This document shows, in pieces, positions 35,723-45,434 of a stretch of 64,000 bases of DNA. Each line of letters starts with the position of its first letter. Position 1 is the stretch's first letter. The position numbers and the translations under genes were made by a program. The notes beneath the pieces are model-generated. The model saw only the letters and a program-made list of their open reading frames with translations. It searched no databases and was not told the origin of the DNA. The stretch covers positions 682,001-746,000 of the forward strand of contig NZ_AP025472.1 of assembly GCF_024347395.1 (NCBI RefSeq). The letters are read 5' to 3'. This stretch comes from Vibrio cortegadensis (lineage in GTDB: Bacteria; Pseudomonadota; Gammaproteobacteria; Enterobacterales; Vibrionaceae).

Positions 35723-36793
35723 ATGACCGCAATAGATAAAATTAGGAAAATAATCCACGTTGATATGGATTGTTTTTTTGCTGCTGTGGAGGTTCGAGAT
35801 AACCCCGAATATAGAAATCGACCTTTAGCGGTTGGAGGGCATGAAAAACAGCGTGGCGTGCTGAGTACCTGCAATTACGAAGCTCGAAAATTTGGAATTC
35901 GTTCCGCAATGCCCACGGGCCAAGCATTAAAACTATGTCCGCACCTACTTGTTGTACCTGGAAGAATGCAGGTTTATAAAGAGGTCTCCACGCATATTCG
36001 AGAGATTTTTTCCCGTTATACCAATTTAATTGAGCCTTTATCGCTGGATGAAGCATATCTTGATGTGACGGAGTCAACCTTATGCCAAGGTTCTGCGACC
36101 TTGATTGCACAAGCGATTCGCAACGATATTTGGCAAGAGCTTAATTTAACTGCTTCTGCTGGTGTCGCTCCAATTAAGTTTCTCGCGAAAGTCGCTTCGG
36201 ATATGAATAAGCCTAACGGGCAGTTTGTTATTCCTCCAGATCAAGTGCAAGCAGTTGTCGATAAGTTGCCATTGGAAAAAATCCCAGGAGTGGGAAAAGT
36301 TAGCTTAGAGAAACTAAATCAGGCAGGCTTCTATACTTGTGAAGATATTAAGAATAGTGATTACCGTGAATTACTGCTTAAGTTTGGGCGTCAAGGTGCT
36401 TCTCTTTGGAAGCGTAGCCATGGTATTGATGACAGAGAAATCGTGGTTGAGCGAGAACGAAAATCCGTCGGCGTTGAAAGGACGTTCAGCCAAAATATCT
36501 CTAGTTACGAGCAGTGTTGGCAAGTGATTGAAGGGCAGCTTTTTCCGGAATTAGACCGAAGATTAGGCAAGGCAACGGCTGATAAAGCGATCATCAAACA
36601 AGGTATTAAGTTGAAGTTTGCTGATTTTCAACAGACTACGATTGAGCATATACATCATCAACTAGAGCTGGATGACTTCAAAGGCTTGCTACGAGATATA
36701 TTACAGCGTCAAAAAGGACGAGAGATCCGTTTACTTGGCTTAAACGTCATGCTTAAACCTGAAGCCCAAATGAAACAACTCAGTTTTTTTTAA
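35723..36793 (+). CDS. dinB: DNA polymerase IV
   Basis: A 356-aa Y-family translesion polymerase. The metal-binding carboxylates lie in HVDMDCFFAAVE and SLDEAYLDV. Helix-hairpin-helix residues are in LEKIPGVGKVSLEKL. The C-terminus ends in the beta-clamp binding motif QLSFF. ATG 35723 has GGGGAT upstream and is preferred over a TTG at 35708. A LexA box precedes it. Confidence 0.96.
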   Translation: MTAIDKIRKIIHVDMDCFFAAVEVRDNPEYRNRPLAVGGHEKQRGVLSTCNYEARKFGIRSAMPTGQALKLCPHLLVVPGRMQVYKEVSTHIREIFSRYTNLIEPLSLDEAYLDVTESTLCQGSATLIAQAIRNDIWQELNLTASAGVAPIKFLAKVASDMNKPNGQFVIPPDQVQAVVDKLPLEKIPGVGKVSLEKLNQAGFYTCEDIKNSDYRELLLKFGRQGASLWKRSHGIDDREIVVERERKSVGVERTFSQNISSYEQCWQVIEGQLFPELDRRLGKATADKAIIKQGIKLKFADFQQTTIEHIHHQLELDDFKGLLRDILQRQKGREIRLLGLNVMLKPEAQMKQLSFF

Positions 36794-36828
36794 CTAGCAT
36801 TTAAATCGCATTTGGGCATAGGTTGCTA

Positions 36829-36890
<62 letters not shown>

Positions 36891-36896
36891 CATAAG

Positions 36897-36948
36897 ACTA
36901 AGAAGAACTTGATACTAAGAAGAACTTGATACTAAGAAGAGCTTTGAT
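36897..36948. repeat. 17-bp tandem repeat overlapping the recQ-like stop codon
   Basis: Two identical 17-base units (ACTAAGAAGAACTTGAT) at 36897 and 36914 are followed by a slightly changed 18-base unit at 36931. That third unit contains the stop and last codons of the recQ-like gene, so the gene end appears to have been duplicated outward. Confidence 0.9.
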
Positions 36949-38851
36949 GCTTGATCACCAACTGCCTAACCTCATCAAAAGGCATTAGCTCAAGTTTACC
37001 GAAACCTTCCATTTTGCCTGCTTTTAATTTTGTGGAAAGTGGCGTAGTGATCCCACACAGGAAACGCGTAATGGCCTCATTGGTCAGTGGGTCGGAGCTT
37101 GCGGCTAAAAGGGTGGTTATCCAAGAACCAAGCTGGCTGACATTAGCTTCTCCGAGATACGTGCTTGGCAGTTTTGCCTGATTGCCTCGACAAACAGAGC
37201 AATGCCCACATTTGGCTGGTGCATGATGATCCGCAAAGTAGTTCGCCAACTTGTGACTTAAGCATTCTGACTCTTCAAAAAAGTTAACCATCGCTTTAAT
37301 TCGTTTTATCTCATTATGCTCTTTTTGATGAAAAAGCTGATAAAGGTGTTCAGTTAACTCATCGATTGGTGTTTGAGTATTGGTGATTTGGAATACATCA
37401 GTGATCTGCTTGCTTTCAAGCTCAATCCATCCTTGCTCATTGAAGTAATCAATCGCGGCTATCACACGCTGCCTATCTGCCTGATAATTCATCCATAATG
37501 CTTCAAAGTCTAAAGTGCACCATGTTTTGGCCTTTGGTGCGCACTGGAAAATTGCATGCACAAAATGTTGCCGCTCGCCCTGAAAGTGGGAGATGATTTG
37601 TTGTTGGGTTTGGATAAACTTGAATTTATACTCTGCAAAGTAGCTGTATTTAGGTTCGATAACCCCCGCGAGTTCTAAGTAGACTAATAGCGTTTTGAGT
37701 GGTAATTGGCGAATGTTGGAATCTCGAGATAATCGATTGAGCATGATTTCCCAAGGTTTTTGCTGTGCGTAGATCTGCTCCACCACATACCGAATCGACG
37801 CTTTATCTGGAGTGTCTCCATAGACAAAATTCTCAAGCACATTCAGGCCATTTGCGTTCGCCAACAAGGTACAAACCGAATCTTGTCCATCTCGGCCAGC
37901 TCGTCCAATTTCCTGAGAGTAGTTCTCAATTGATTTAGGTAAATCAAAATGAATGACGCGGCGAATATTGGCTTTATCTACTCCCATCCCAAACGCTATG
38001 GTTGCCACAATACAGTTTATTTTACCTTGCATGAATTGCTGCTGAATGAATTCTCGCTGTTCAGTTTTAAGACCAGCATGGTACGCGTGAGCCGAGATGC
38101 CTGCATGTTGTAGGGTTTTGGCGACCTGCTCTGCTGAGTGCTGCAACGTGACATATACGATGGTAGGTTCATCTGGTGTAGGAGCGATGATATCAATCAA
38201 ACTGTCGGTTTTATGCTCTTCAACACTCGGTGAAATAGCCAGGTCGAGGTTAGATCGATAAAAACCCGTGATCGTAATGTGCTCTTTTTGAATGGCAAAC
38301 TTACTCTGCATATCTTCAATAACATTAGGCGTCGCCGTAGCTGTTAAAAGCAAAACTTGCGGGATTTTTAATGCCTGTTGATATTGTGGAAGCTTTAAAT
38401 AATCGGGTCTGAAGTTGTGGCCCCACTCAGAGATACAGTGTGCTTCATCCACCACTAGCAGAGACATTGGTATTTGAGAGATAAAATGTCTGAATCGTTC
38501 GTTTTTCAATCTTTCGACTGAAATCATTAAGATCTTAATTTCGCCATTGCGTACCGCTTGCATCACTTGCTGAGTCTGTTCTCTCTCTTGGCTCGAATCA
38601 ATAGAAGCGGCAGCGATGCCTTTAGAGTGTAGAAATTGTAATTGATCTTTCATTAGGGCCAACAGAGGAGAGATCACCAAAGTTAAGTGCGGGAGCTCGA
38701 TTGCTGGAAGTTGATAGCAAAGAGACTTCCCCGATCCAGTAGGAAAGATAGCTGCGGCAGAGTGTCCTTCAAGAACATGATGAATAACATCCGATTGTCC
38801 CTTTCTTAGGCTATCAAATCCAAAATACTGTTTTAGCGTCTGTTCAACCAT
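36932..38851 (-). CDS. recQ: RecQ family ATP-dependent DNA helicase
   Basis: A 639-aa superfamily 2 helicase. Walker A is PTGSGKSLCYQLP and the DEAH box with RecQ aromatic loop is VVDEAHCISEWGHNFRPDY. TATATPNV (motif III) and IGRAGRDGQ (motif VI) are present. A zinc-binding region near the C-terminus (CGHCSVCRG) follows, and an HRDC domain is not obvious. The divergence from classic RecQ suggests a second, Vibrio-type paralogue. Start ATG 38851 follows AAGGAG. The stop lies inside a tandem repeat. Confidence 0.88.
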   Translation of the reverse strand: MVEQTLKQYFGFDSLRKGQSDVIHHVLEGHSAAAIFPTGSGKSLCYQLPAIELPHLTLVISPLLALMKDQLQFLHSKGIAAASIDSSQEREQTQQVMQAVRNGEIKILMISVERLKNERFRHFISQIPMSLLVVDEAHCISEWGHNFRPDYLKLPQYQQALKIPQVLLLTATATPNVIEDMQSKFAIQKEHITITGFYRSNLDLAISPSVEEHKTDSLIDIIAPTPDEPTIVYVTLQHSAEQVAKTLQHAGISAHAYHAGLKTEQREFIQQQFMQGKINCIVATIAFGMGVDKANIRRVIHFDLPKSIENYSQEIGRAGRDGQDSVCTLLANANGLNVLENFVYGDTPDKASIRYVVEQIYAQQKPWEIMLNRLSRDSNIRQLPLKTLLVYLELAGVIEPKYSYFAEYKFKFIQTQQQIISHFQGERQHFVHAIFQCAPKAKTWCTLDFEALWMNYQADRQRVIAAIDYFNEQGWIELESKQITDVFQITNTQTPIDELTEHLYQLFHQKEHNEIKRIKAMVNFFEESECLSHKLANYFADHHAPAKCGHCSVCRGNQAKLPSTYLGEANVSQLGSWITTLLAASSDPLTNEAITRFLCGITTPLSTKLKAGKMEGFGKLELMPFDEVRQLVIKHQSSS

Positions 38852-38931
38852 CAATCGGTCTCCTTTTTTGCTGGCGCTCTATGGTACTTAATTCTATCCT
38901 TGAACGTCTAATGAAAAGAGTTGTAAATAGA

Positions 38932-39414
38932 ATGAATAAATACGATCTACAGCAAATCATTTTGCAACGTTTAGAAATGAACCATCAAGTTGCCGTTGAT
39001 GCGACTCAACGTGCGATTGATGCAGCGACAGATGAAGAGACAGTGCCTGAGCATAAATACGACACTTTAGCATTGGAGGCGTCTTATTTGGCTCATGGGC
39101 AAGCTTTACGAGTACAAGAGTGTGAAGATGATATTCGGACTTTTCGAGAACTGGTATTACGAGAGTTTGATGACAAGAGTGCGATTGGTATGAGCGCTTT
39201 AGTTCAGCTAATTGATGAAGACGATCAGGCCCGTTGGTTTTTCATTGGGCCAACGTCTGGAGGGTTGATAGTTGAGTGCCAAGGCAATCGGGTGGCGGTA
39301 TTGACGCCTCATGCCCCATTAGGTGCGCTGCTTAATAAGAAGCAAGTAGGGGATGAAATAGAGCTGACGATAGGCTCAAAAAGTGTCAGTTACGAAATCG
39401 CACAGGTTTCTTGA
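38932..39414 (+). CDS. GreA/GreB C-terminal-like protein
   Basis: A 160-aa protein whose last third (VAVLTPHAPLGALLNKKQVGDEIEL) resembles the FKBP-like C-terminal domain of Gre transcript-cleavage factors. The first part is helical (NKYDLQQIILQRLEMNHQVA) and could form a Gre-type coiled coil. The acidic tip residues are not certain. Several Gre-like proteins bind RNA polymerase without cleavage activity. In-frame starts at 38881 and 38911 exist. I chose 38932 because the sequence up to there looks unlike coding sequence. Divergent from the recQ-like gene. Confidence 0.65.
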   Translation: MNKYDLQQIILQRLEMNHQVAVDATQRAIDAATDEETVPEHKYDTLALEASYLAHGQALRVQECEDDIRTFRELVLREFDDKSAIGMSALVQLIDEDDQARWFFIGPTSGGLIVECQGNRVAVLTPHAPLGALLNKKQVGDEIELTIGSKSVSYEIAQVS

Positions 39415-39485
39415 CCCAATTTTTACTTACTATTTGTTAATGTCTGATACCGTTAATGAATAGGTTTAATGTTTATGAGGTGCGT

Positions 39486-40229
39486 ATGAAATCAGTAATT
39501 GGCGTAATGGCCTTAACTCTCAGTTCAAGTGTTTATGCGGTGCAGTGTAATGTTGATATTGAGAATGAGGTGCACCTCAATGGCTCAGATTTAGAGATAT
39601 ATAAAGATGGTACTCCGAAAGTTCTGATCAATGATGATAATCACCTTTATATCCACGGAGAAAAAATTCAGCTTGATGATAAGCAACAGCAAGCGATTGA
39701 AGAGTACCGTGAGAAAATGAATGCTTATCTACCTCGTGCAAAAGATATTGCCAATGATGGACTGAACCTAGCGAATGACATTATTGATGATGTTTCAGTG
39801 AGCTTTGATAACTCGGAGTCGTTCAATAAAGTTAAGACGGCTTTAGAGGCATTTTTTGCTGACGTAGAAGCTCGCTATTACCAAGGTGATGAGTTCGTTT
39901 TACAGAAAGATGCGTTTGACTCCTTTATTCAAAATTGGCAAAAAGATTTTGATAAAGCTCAAGAGGTATTTAATAGCGAATTCTTTACCAGCGCCTTTGA
40001 TGCGATGTCTGAGAAAATGAAACAAGATGGTGGTATTAATTTTACTGAACTTGCCAATAAGATGGCCGAATTAAAAGAGAAATTAGCGGCTAAAGTGACA
40101 GAGCAGTCGAAAGTTATAGAGAAAGAAGCGCAGATTTATTGTGAGTCTCTTGATGAAGTAGCAGAACAAGAGCAAGAGTTGCATGAGAAGATTCCTGAAT
40201 TGAAGAACTATCAAGTGTTTACTATTTAA
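39486..40229 (+). CDS. YggN-like exported protein (DUF2884)
   Basis: A 247-aa protein with a Sec signal peptide (MKSVIGVMALTLSSSVYAV). The mature start (QCNVDIENEVHLNGSDLEIY) is characteristic of YggN/DUF2884 proteins of unknown function. The second half is strongly helical and charged. GAGGTG precedes the ATG at 39486, which also marks the beginning of the signal peptide. An upstream ATG at 39456 would spoil it. A terminator follows. Confidence 0.82.
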   Translation: MKSVIGVMALTLSSSVYAVQCNVDIENEVHLNGSDLEIYKDGTPKVLINDDNHLYIHGEKIQLDDKQQQAIEEYREKMNAYLPRAKDIANDGLNLANDIIDDVSVSFDNSESFNKVKTALEAFFADVEARYYQGDEFVLQKDAFDSFIQNWQKDFDKAQEVFNSEFFTSAFDAMSEKMKQDGGINFTELANKMAELKEKLAAKVTEQSKVIEKEAQIYCESLDEVAEQEQELHEKIPELKNYQVFTI

Positions 40230-40247
40230 CATCAGCTTCTTTATTAA

Positions 40248-40274
40248 TAAAAAGCACCCCATGGTGCTTTTTTT
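40248..40274 (+). terminator. Terminator after the yggN-like gene
   Basis: AAAAAGCACC-CCAT-GGTGCTTTTTTT has a tight tetraloop and a long T-run. Confidence 0.88.
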
Positions 40275-40475
40275 GTATGAGCTAATTGCCTGCCTTCCAA
40301 GTCTATTTTAGCTTTCATACTCTTTAAGTACTCCCAACTGTAAAAATACTTTTACATACCGATATAATATTAAATCCCAAACTTGTTTAAATTATGAACG
40401 TTCCTATTTGAGCAAAGTGTCTATTTGCAATAATGTACTAGCACGCTAGTTTGTAAGTACTTTTAGGTAGAAAGC

Positions 40476-41840
40476 ATGATAGAAAACAGATCCTCATCAC
40501 AACCCCGTGAGCACTTTGGCTCTCGCCTTGGATTTATTCTGGCCGCCGCTGGTGCTGCTGTTGGTTTAGGTAATATTTGGGGATTTCCTACTCAAGCGGC
40601 AAGTAATGGTGGCGGTGCATTTTTGCTTGTCTATTTAGTCATGATCTTAGTTGTTGCCCTCCCTATGCTAATTGTTGAAATGGCAATTGGTCGTCACGGT
40701 CAAGCTAATCCTGTTGATAGTATGCGCTCACTAACTTCTAACCCGATGGGTAAGAATGTAGGTGGGCTAATCGGTTGGATAGGCTTAAGTGTTCCTAGTG
40801 CAGTTTTAGCTTTTTACAGTATTGTCGGTGGTTGGTTGATTTGCTTCTTGTTGGGAGCGTTAACTGAATTGGCGGGGCTTGATGCTGCAACGGCATGGTT
40901 TAAAGGTTTTAGTGTTGAGCGAAACTTGTTCGGTACGATTATCTTTTATGTTCTAACTATCTTGATTGTACAGGGTGGTGTTAAACAAGGGATCGAAAAG
41001 TGGTCTACACGATTAATGCCCGCTCTGTTTATCTTGTTTGGCGTCCTATTTATTTACATCATGATGCAAGATGGAGCGATGCAGGGTTTAGAGCATTACC
41101 TGATTCCCGATTTCGATAAGATTTGGGACAAGAAGCTCATATTGGCAGCCATGGGACAAGGATTCTTCTCGCTGACGATTGGTGGCTGTTCGATGCTGAT
41201 TTATGGTTCTTACTTGAGTAAGAAAGAGAACCTACCCAAAATGGCGATGAACGTGACTCTAGTCGATACTGCTGTCGCTTTCATTGCGGGTCTGGTTGTT
41301 ATGCCTGCAATGTTTGTGGCAATGCAAAAAGGCGTTCAAATCTACGCTGAAGATGGCTCTTTGCTTAGTTCAGATACACTAGTCTTTACTGTTTTACCTC
41401 TTATGTTTGATAGTTTAGGCATTTTAGGTCAACTGTTCGCGGTTGTCTTTTTCCTTCTGCTGACTATTGCGGCATTAACATCATCTATCTCAATGTTAGA
41501 GTGCCCTGTAGCGCTAGTGAGTGAACGTTTCAACACTCGCCGTACACCGACGAGCTGGATCCTTGGCGGGTTGATTGCTCTGTTTAGTGTGGTCATCGTT
41601 TATAATTTTGGTGCGCTATTTGGTTTAGTCGCAACTGTGGCGACGCAATACTTACAACCCAGTGCCGCATTACTCTTCTGCCTCTTTGGTGGTTGGGTAT
41701 GGAGCCGACAATCTAAGATTAAAGAGCTAGAGCAAGGTTGCCCTGATTTTCAGCTAGGCTTATTCGGTAAAATTTGGCCAATGTATGTGAAGTTTGTGTG
41801 CCCCATTTTAGTTGCAACCGTTATTTGGGCCTCTTTTTAA
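40476..41840 (+). CDS. Sodium-dependent transporter (NSS/SNF family)
   Basis: A 454-aa membrane protein of the neurotransmitter:sodium symporter fold. The diagnostic start is REHFGSRLGFILAAAGAAVGLGNIWGFPTQA, which carries sodium-site glycines and the unwound helix 1. About eleven to twelve helices follow. The substrate is probably an amino acid but cannot be told from sequence alone. The stop is only seven bases from the end of a convergent cyclase gene. Confidence 0.9.
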   Translation: MIENRSSSQPREHFGSRLGFILAAAGAAVGLGNIWGFPTQAASNGGGAFLLVYLVMILVVALPMLIVEMAIGRHGQANPVDSMRSLTSNPMGKNVGGLIGWIGLSVPSAVLAFYSIVGGWLICFLLGALTELAGLDAATAWFKGFSVERNLFGTIIFYVLTILIVQGGVKQGIEKWSTRLMPALFILFGVLFIYIMMQDGAMQGLEHYLIPDFDKIWDKKLILAAMGQGFFSLTIGGCSMLIYGSYLSKKENLPKMAMNVTLVDTAVAFIAGLVVMPAMFVAMQKGVQIYAEDGSLLSSDTLVFTVLPLMFDSLGILGQLFAVVFFLLLTIAALTSSISMLECPVALVSERFNTRRTPTSWILGGLIALFSVVIVYNFGALFGLVATVATQYLQPSAALLFCLFGGWVWSRQSKIKELEQGCPDFQLGLFGKIWPMYVKFVCPILVATVIWASF

Positions 41841-41847
41841 GCGACTT

Positions 41848-43755
41848 TTAGCGATATAAAACAGAGCCAGTGGATGATGTATTCTTTACTGGCTTCTGTT
41901 TATACATCTCTTCATCGGCATAGTTGACTAAGTCTTGGCTATTGTTTGCGTGATCAGGGTAGATCGCATAACCCATACTTGCTTCGATAGTACAGCTTCC
42001 GGTTTTATACGCTATTGGCTGGGAAATGCTCTCTTTGAGCGCATCAATGAGGTTAATGACGGGGTCAGTATCTTCGATGTCATTGAGTATCACAATAAAT
42101 TCATCACCACCTAATCGCGCCACAATATCGGACTTTCGTAAGTTCCTTTGAATCCGAGAAGCCACCGATTGTAATACGATATCCCCGACATAATGGCCGA
42201 GTTGATCGTTAACTTGTTTAAATTTATCTAAATCAATGAATATCACAGCGATCTTTTGATGATGCCTCTGAGCTAAAGCAATGGACTGTTTTAGGTAGTC
42301 TTCCATTAAATAGCGATTTGGAAGACCTGTGAGCTTATCGTGCCCAGCATGGTACTCTGCTTTGGCGATAGCATTGTAAGCGTCGCCTAATTTATTGCCC
42401 ATTTCAACGACATGGTTTGCTAGATTATCAAGCTCAGCAAACTTCATCCTTGGTTTCTGCTGCTGATAATTTCCTTGGCCAATACTTTGAACGAGTTTAA
42501 GAATGCTGTTTAGTTCAGATACGGACGATTCGCCGATACGAGCGGAGCGGTGAGTGATATAGAAGAAGAAAATAAGATAGAAGAAAAATAGCCCCGCCAC
42601 CATTAGCCAACCAATGTTTGCCAAATTTTGTTTGATGTCGAAATAGCGACGTTCAATCTGTTTGGATGGCGCAAGAAACACTAACTTCCAATCCGTTCCT
42701 GGTACTTGAGCCCAACTCATTATCATTGGGTTGTTTAAAGTGATTAAGGTGGATCCTTGAGGAGTCGAAAGTAATGTAGAGATATACTCTTGGGTTTTTG
42801 GGTGTGTTTTTAAATTAAAACGACTGGGCTTAAATTGGTCCTGATCGATGTGCTGAGTATATTGGTGAGAAGTGAGTTCTTTCAGTGCAAAATCTTTTTC
42901 AGCTCTTTCTGGCATTGCGATTATCGATCCATTTTGATCAATAATCATTGCGTAGCCTAACCAACCAATTTGGATATTTAGCATTTCTTTTATTATCGAC
43001 TTCAAGGTGATATCGACCCCGACAACCGCTTCTAATTTGTCTGGTTCTGCTGTGGAGTAAACAGGGGCTATGGAGGAAATCATCCACCCTGAGCCGGCGG
43101 GATCTAAGTAAGCATCTGTCCAAACCGCTTCTCTGTTGGGGTTATGTTTTAAATCTGCCAGGTAGTAAAAGTTAAAATCAATCAAGTCGATTTCGCTTGA
43201 GAATGTCGTCAAGGTGTTTATATATGGATAAAGCCGATTGTATGAGTCATAAGTATTGATATACACCTGCTGGATTAGGTCGTTCGAGCCATGAATGGAC
43301 TTCATTAGTGGGTCGAGGGTGGCGGTCACAGCGACTTTTTCTTTCTGCTCTTTGTCTATGGTATTAATCGCGCTGTAGTAAACGGAAGAACCGCCATTAT
43401 TGTGTGTCGTGTGGTACACACCATCAGGTGATAACGCTAAATTGTCGGCGTATATCTTTGTTGCATCATCACTATTGAGAACCCAACTTGTTTGAGAGGC
43501 AAAGATTTTTGTGGCAGCTTGAATGGACGTTAACTGGTGGTCGATTCTTTTCGCCGCTTTTAACGTATGGATTTGAATACTATCGTAAGCGGCATCGACT
43601 GCGAGTTGAATAGATTGGTCATTACTAATGGTCACGCTCAGCCAGTAAATACAGAGAAAGGTCACTTCAACAAATAGAAAGGGGATTATCGCCGCACGTA
43701 TGAAGGAACGCCGGACTGTTTTTGGTATTGTTGTGAGCTTTTCTTTTCCAGACAT
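41848..43755 (-). CDS. Membrane diguanylate cyclase with periplasmic dCache-like sensor
   Basis: A 635-aa protein with a transmembrane helix near residues 18-40 and a large periplasmic region typical of dCache/PDC sensors (EAVVGVDITLKSIIKEML, AMIIDQNGSIIAMPE). A second helix lies near 375-400, followed by a HAMP-like linker. The C-terminal GGDEF domain is complete (DKLTGLPNRYL, RLGGDEFIVILND), so c-di-GMP synthesis is likely. The ligand of the sensor is unknown. Together with the REC-REC-GGDEF gene there are two cyclases within 10 kb. Confidence 0.92.
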   Translation of the reverse strand: MSGKEKLTTIPKTVRRSFIRAAIIPFLFVEVTFLCIYWLSVTISNDQSIQLAVDAAYDSIQIHTLKAAKRIDHQLTSIQAATKIFASQTSWVLNSDDATKIYADNLALSPDGVYHTTHNNGGSSVYYSAINTIDKEQKEKVAVTATLDPLMKSIHGSNDLIQQVYINTYDSYNRLYPYINTLTTFSSEIDLIDFNFYYLADLKHNPNREAVWTDAYLDPAGSGWMISSIAPVYSTAEPDKLEAVVGVDITLKSIIKEMLNIQIGWLGYAMIIDQNGSIIAMPERAEKDFALKELTSHQYTQHIDQDQFKPSRFNLKTHPKTQEYISTLLSTPQGSTLITLNNPMIMSWAQVPGTDWKLVFLAPSKQIERRYFDIKQNLANIGWLMVAGLFFFYLIFFFYITHRSARIGESSVSELNSILKLVQSIGQGNYQQQKPRMKFAELDNLANHVVEMGNKLGDAYNAIAKAEYHAGHDKLTGLPNRYLMEDYLKQSIALAQRHHQKIAVIFIDLDKFKQVNDQLGHYVGDIVLQSVASRIQRNLRKSDIVARLGGDEFIVILNDIEDTDPVINLIDALKESISQPIAYKTGSCTIEASMGYAIYPDHANNSQDLVNYADEEMYKQKPVKNTSSTGSVLYR

Positions 43756-43880
43756 ATATGCCTTTAGCTTCGTAATTAGAACTTACATATAAGCGTAGAC
43801 ATATATCCTGTTATTTATATAGATATAGTTAAAAGTTTATGATTATTTTAATGATTTTAATCAAATTATTAACTTTTAGA

Positions 43881-44072
43881 TTATCTGAACTGCCCCGTTT
43901 CACTCATAAATTCAAACCCGGCAGAAGCCAGTTTTGATACTAAAGTTAATTTATCAATTTCGAAGTATGCAGTGAGTTTATTTAAGTCTCCAGAGAAGTC
44001 ATCACGAAGCTTCATGTTGATAATGCTCATGAGCATAATTGGGTCCATTTTTTCAAAATTAGACAGGTTCAT
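43881..44072 (-). CDS. DUF4250 family protein
   Basis: A 63-aa protein beginning MNLSNFEKMDPIMLMSIINM, the signature of DUF4250. No function is known. The ATG stands one base after the yaeP stop, so the two are co-transcribed and probably coupled. Confidence 0.85.
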   Translation of the reverse strand: MNLSNFEKMDPIMLMSIINMKLRDDFSGDLNKLTAYFEIDKLTLVSKLASAGFEFMSETGQFR

Positions 44073-44073
44073 A

Positions 44074-44277
44074 TTAATCCTCGAAATCAGAAATTAATAG
44101 ATTGGCAGCCGCAAAAGCTGCTCGCTCACGAGTTCCTTTCGGCAGTGATTCATCTGCTGCAATGTCGTTTAGTGTTTTCAATACGCAAGTGATTGCTTGC
44201 GGAATGTAGCCCTGATCGCCACTGCCAATTTGTGCGTATAGTTCTCTTACTAGATCACAACAATCGTATATTTTCAT
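44074..44277 (-). CDS. yaeP: YaeP family protein
   Basis: A 67-aa protein matching YaeP (SGDQGYIPQAITCVLKTLNDIAADE, RERAAFAAANLLISDFED). It has no known function, but it is conserved in enterobacteria and vibrios. It begins a two-gene unit with the DUF4250 gene. Confidence 0.9.
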   Translation of the reverse strand: MKIYDCCDLVRELYAQIGSGDQGYIPQAITCVLKTLNDIAADESLPKGTRERAAFAAANLLISDFED

Positions 44278-44525
44278 GGTTTAACCTTCACTAAATGATA
44301 ACTGGTCTCAATATACACAGTGAGCACTCGAAAAACAAAATCAGATTGTTGTGAGAGTTGTTCTATCTCAAATAGCGGTATGAGTTGGTGGTATTTCCAT
44401 CAAATCAGGTGTCATATTCGATCAAAGCTATTCAACTGATCCACCATTTATTCACTCATTAACCTGCGACTTATCAACATTCTATTTATCAACCAGCTAT
44501 TACTAGCCAGCTATTATTAATTTAG
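44278..44525. other. Intergenic region with an imperfect repeat
   Basis: This region lies between yaeP and the DUF533 gene. Copies of CCAGCTATTA at 44493 and 44507 and TTAGCTATTC at 44522 form an imperfect repeat running into the DUF533 gene end. No gene is seen. Confidence 0.5.
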
Positions 44526-45242
44526 CTATTCACTGATTTGCGCGCTCAGTTGAGCAACAAGGTCGGGAGCCAAGTTAAGTTGCTTAGCCAATTCTTGAAG
44601 GTAAGCTTTTTCCATGAAGTTTTGTTCATCAGCCACAAGTAATGACGCTAAGTACACCTCTGCGGCTTCTTCTGGGGAAGAGACAAGGGTTGCAATTTCA
44701 GCAGGATCAAGAGGCTTACTAAGTTCCTGCTGTACAAACAAGTTCACACTAGGATCAGCTCCTAACGCCTCCACTGCTTGTTGAATTTGGTGCTGTTCTT
44801 GTTCATCAACATGTCCATCCGCTTTAGCTGCGGCGATCATCGCTTGCAGAATCAAGGTATTTTGCTTCTCTTCATTCGTTAGTGAGGTGGAGTGATTTGA
44901 TGCATCTAAAGAGGTTGATGATGTCTCTAAGGCGCTAGGTGCAGATGCTGGCTGGTTAGACTGCCAATCTTTATACACTTTAAATGCAAGCGCTCCTAAT
45001 GCCGCCGCACTCGTCACGCCAATGGCTTTTTTGCCCATTTTTCGAGTTTTTTTGGAGCCCATAAGTAGCCCTAAAATCCCACCTCCGACCGCGCCAGCCC
45101 CAAGCGTCGCAAGTTGGCTCTTATCTTTAGTTAATGAATTGAGCGTATTATTACTTGAGCTTGATGCTTGGGATAACTGCTCTTTTCCCTGCTTTACGAT
45201 GTCAGAATTAAGTGCTTGGTTAAGTAAACTGGTTAGATTCAT
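44526..45242 (-). CDS. DUF533/TerB-like inner membrane-associated protein (YebE-like)
   Basis: A 238-aa protein of the YebE/DUF533 family. A glycine- and alanine-rich hydrophobic stretch (ATLGAGAVGGGILGLLMGSKKTRKMG, then VTSAAALGALAF) may insert in the membrane. The C-terminal 110 residues form a TerB-like helical domain (IAAAKADGHVDEQEQHQIQQAVEALG). The function is unknown; envelope stress links exist for YebE. Confidence 0.82.
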   Translation of the reverse strand: MNLTSLLNQALNSDIVKQGKEQLSQASSSSNNTLNSLTKDKSQLATLGAGAVGGGILGLLMGSKKTRKMGKKAIGVTSAAALGALAFKVYKDWQSNQPASAPSALETSSTSLDASNHSTSLTNEEKQNTLILQAMIAAAKADGHVDEQEQHQIQQAVEALGADPSVNLFVQQELSKPLDPAEIATLVSSPEEAAEVYLASLLVADEQNFMEKAYLQELAKQLNLAPDLVAQLSAQISE

Positions 45243-45340
45243 AAAGTACCTCCGAATAGTGATATCGTCAGACTAAATGAATGAAGATGAATAGGGGATT
45301 AACAGGTGAGAAAGAAAAGCGATCATGGAACTCGACGAGA

Positions 45341-45372
45341 ATAACACTCAATAAAAATAACGCTCAATAAAA
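45341..45372. repeat. 16-bp direct repeat
   Basis: ATAACACTCAATAAAA is followed directly by ATAACGCTCAATAAAA with one mismatch, just beyond the proS terminator. Confidence 0.8.
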
Positions 45373-45397
45373 AGGGCTGCCATTGTGGCAACCCTTT
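45366..45397 (-). terminator. proS terminator
   Basis: On the minus strand AAAGGGTTGCCA pairs with TGGCAGCCCTTT (one mismatch) and TTTATT follows, 38 bases beyond the proS stop. Confidence 0.8.
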
Positions 45398-45434
45398 AGA
45401 GAAACATAACTCAGATTACTTAAATATGATGGTC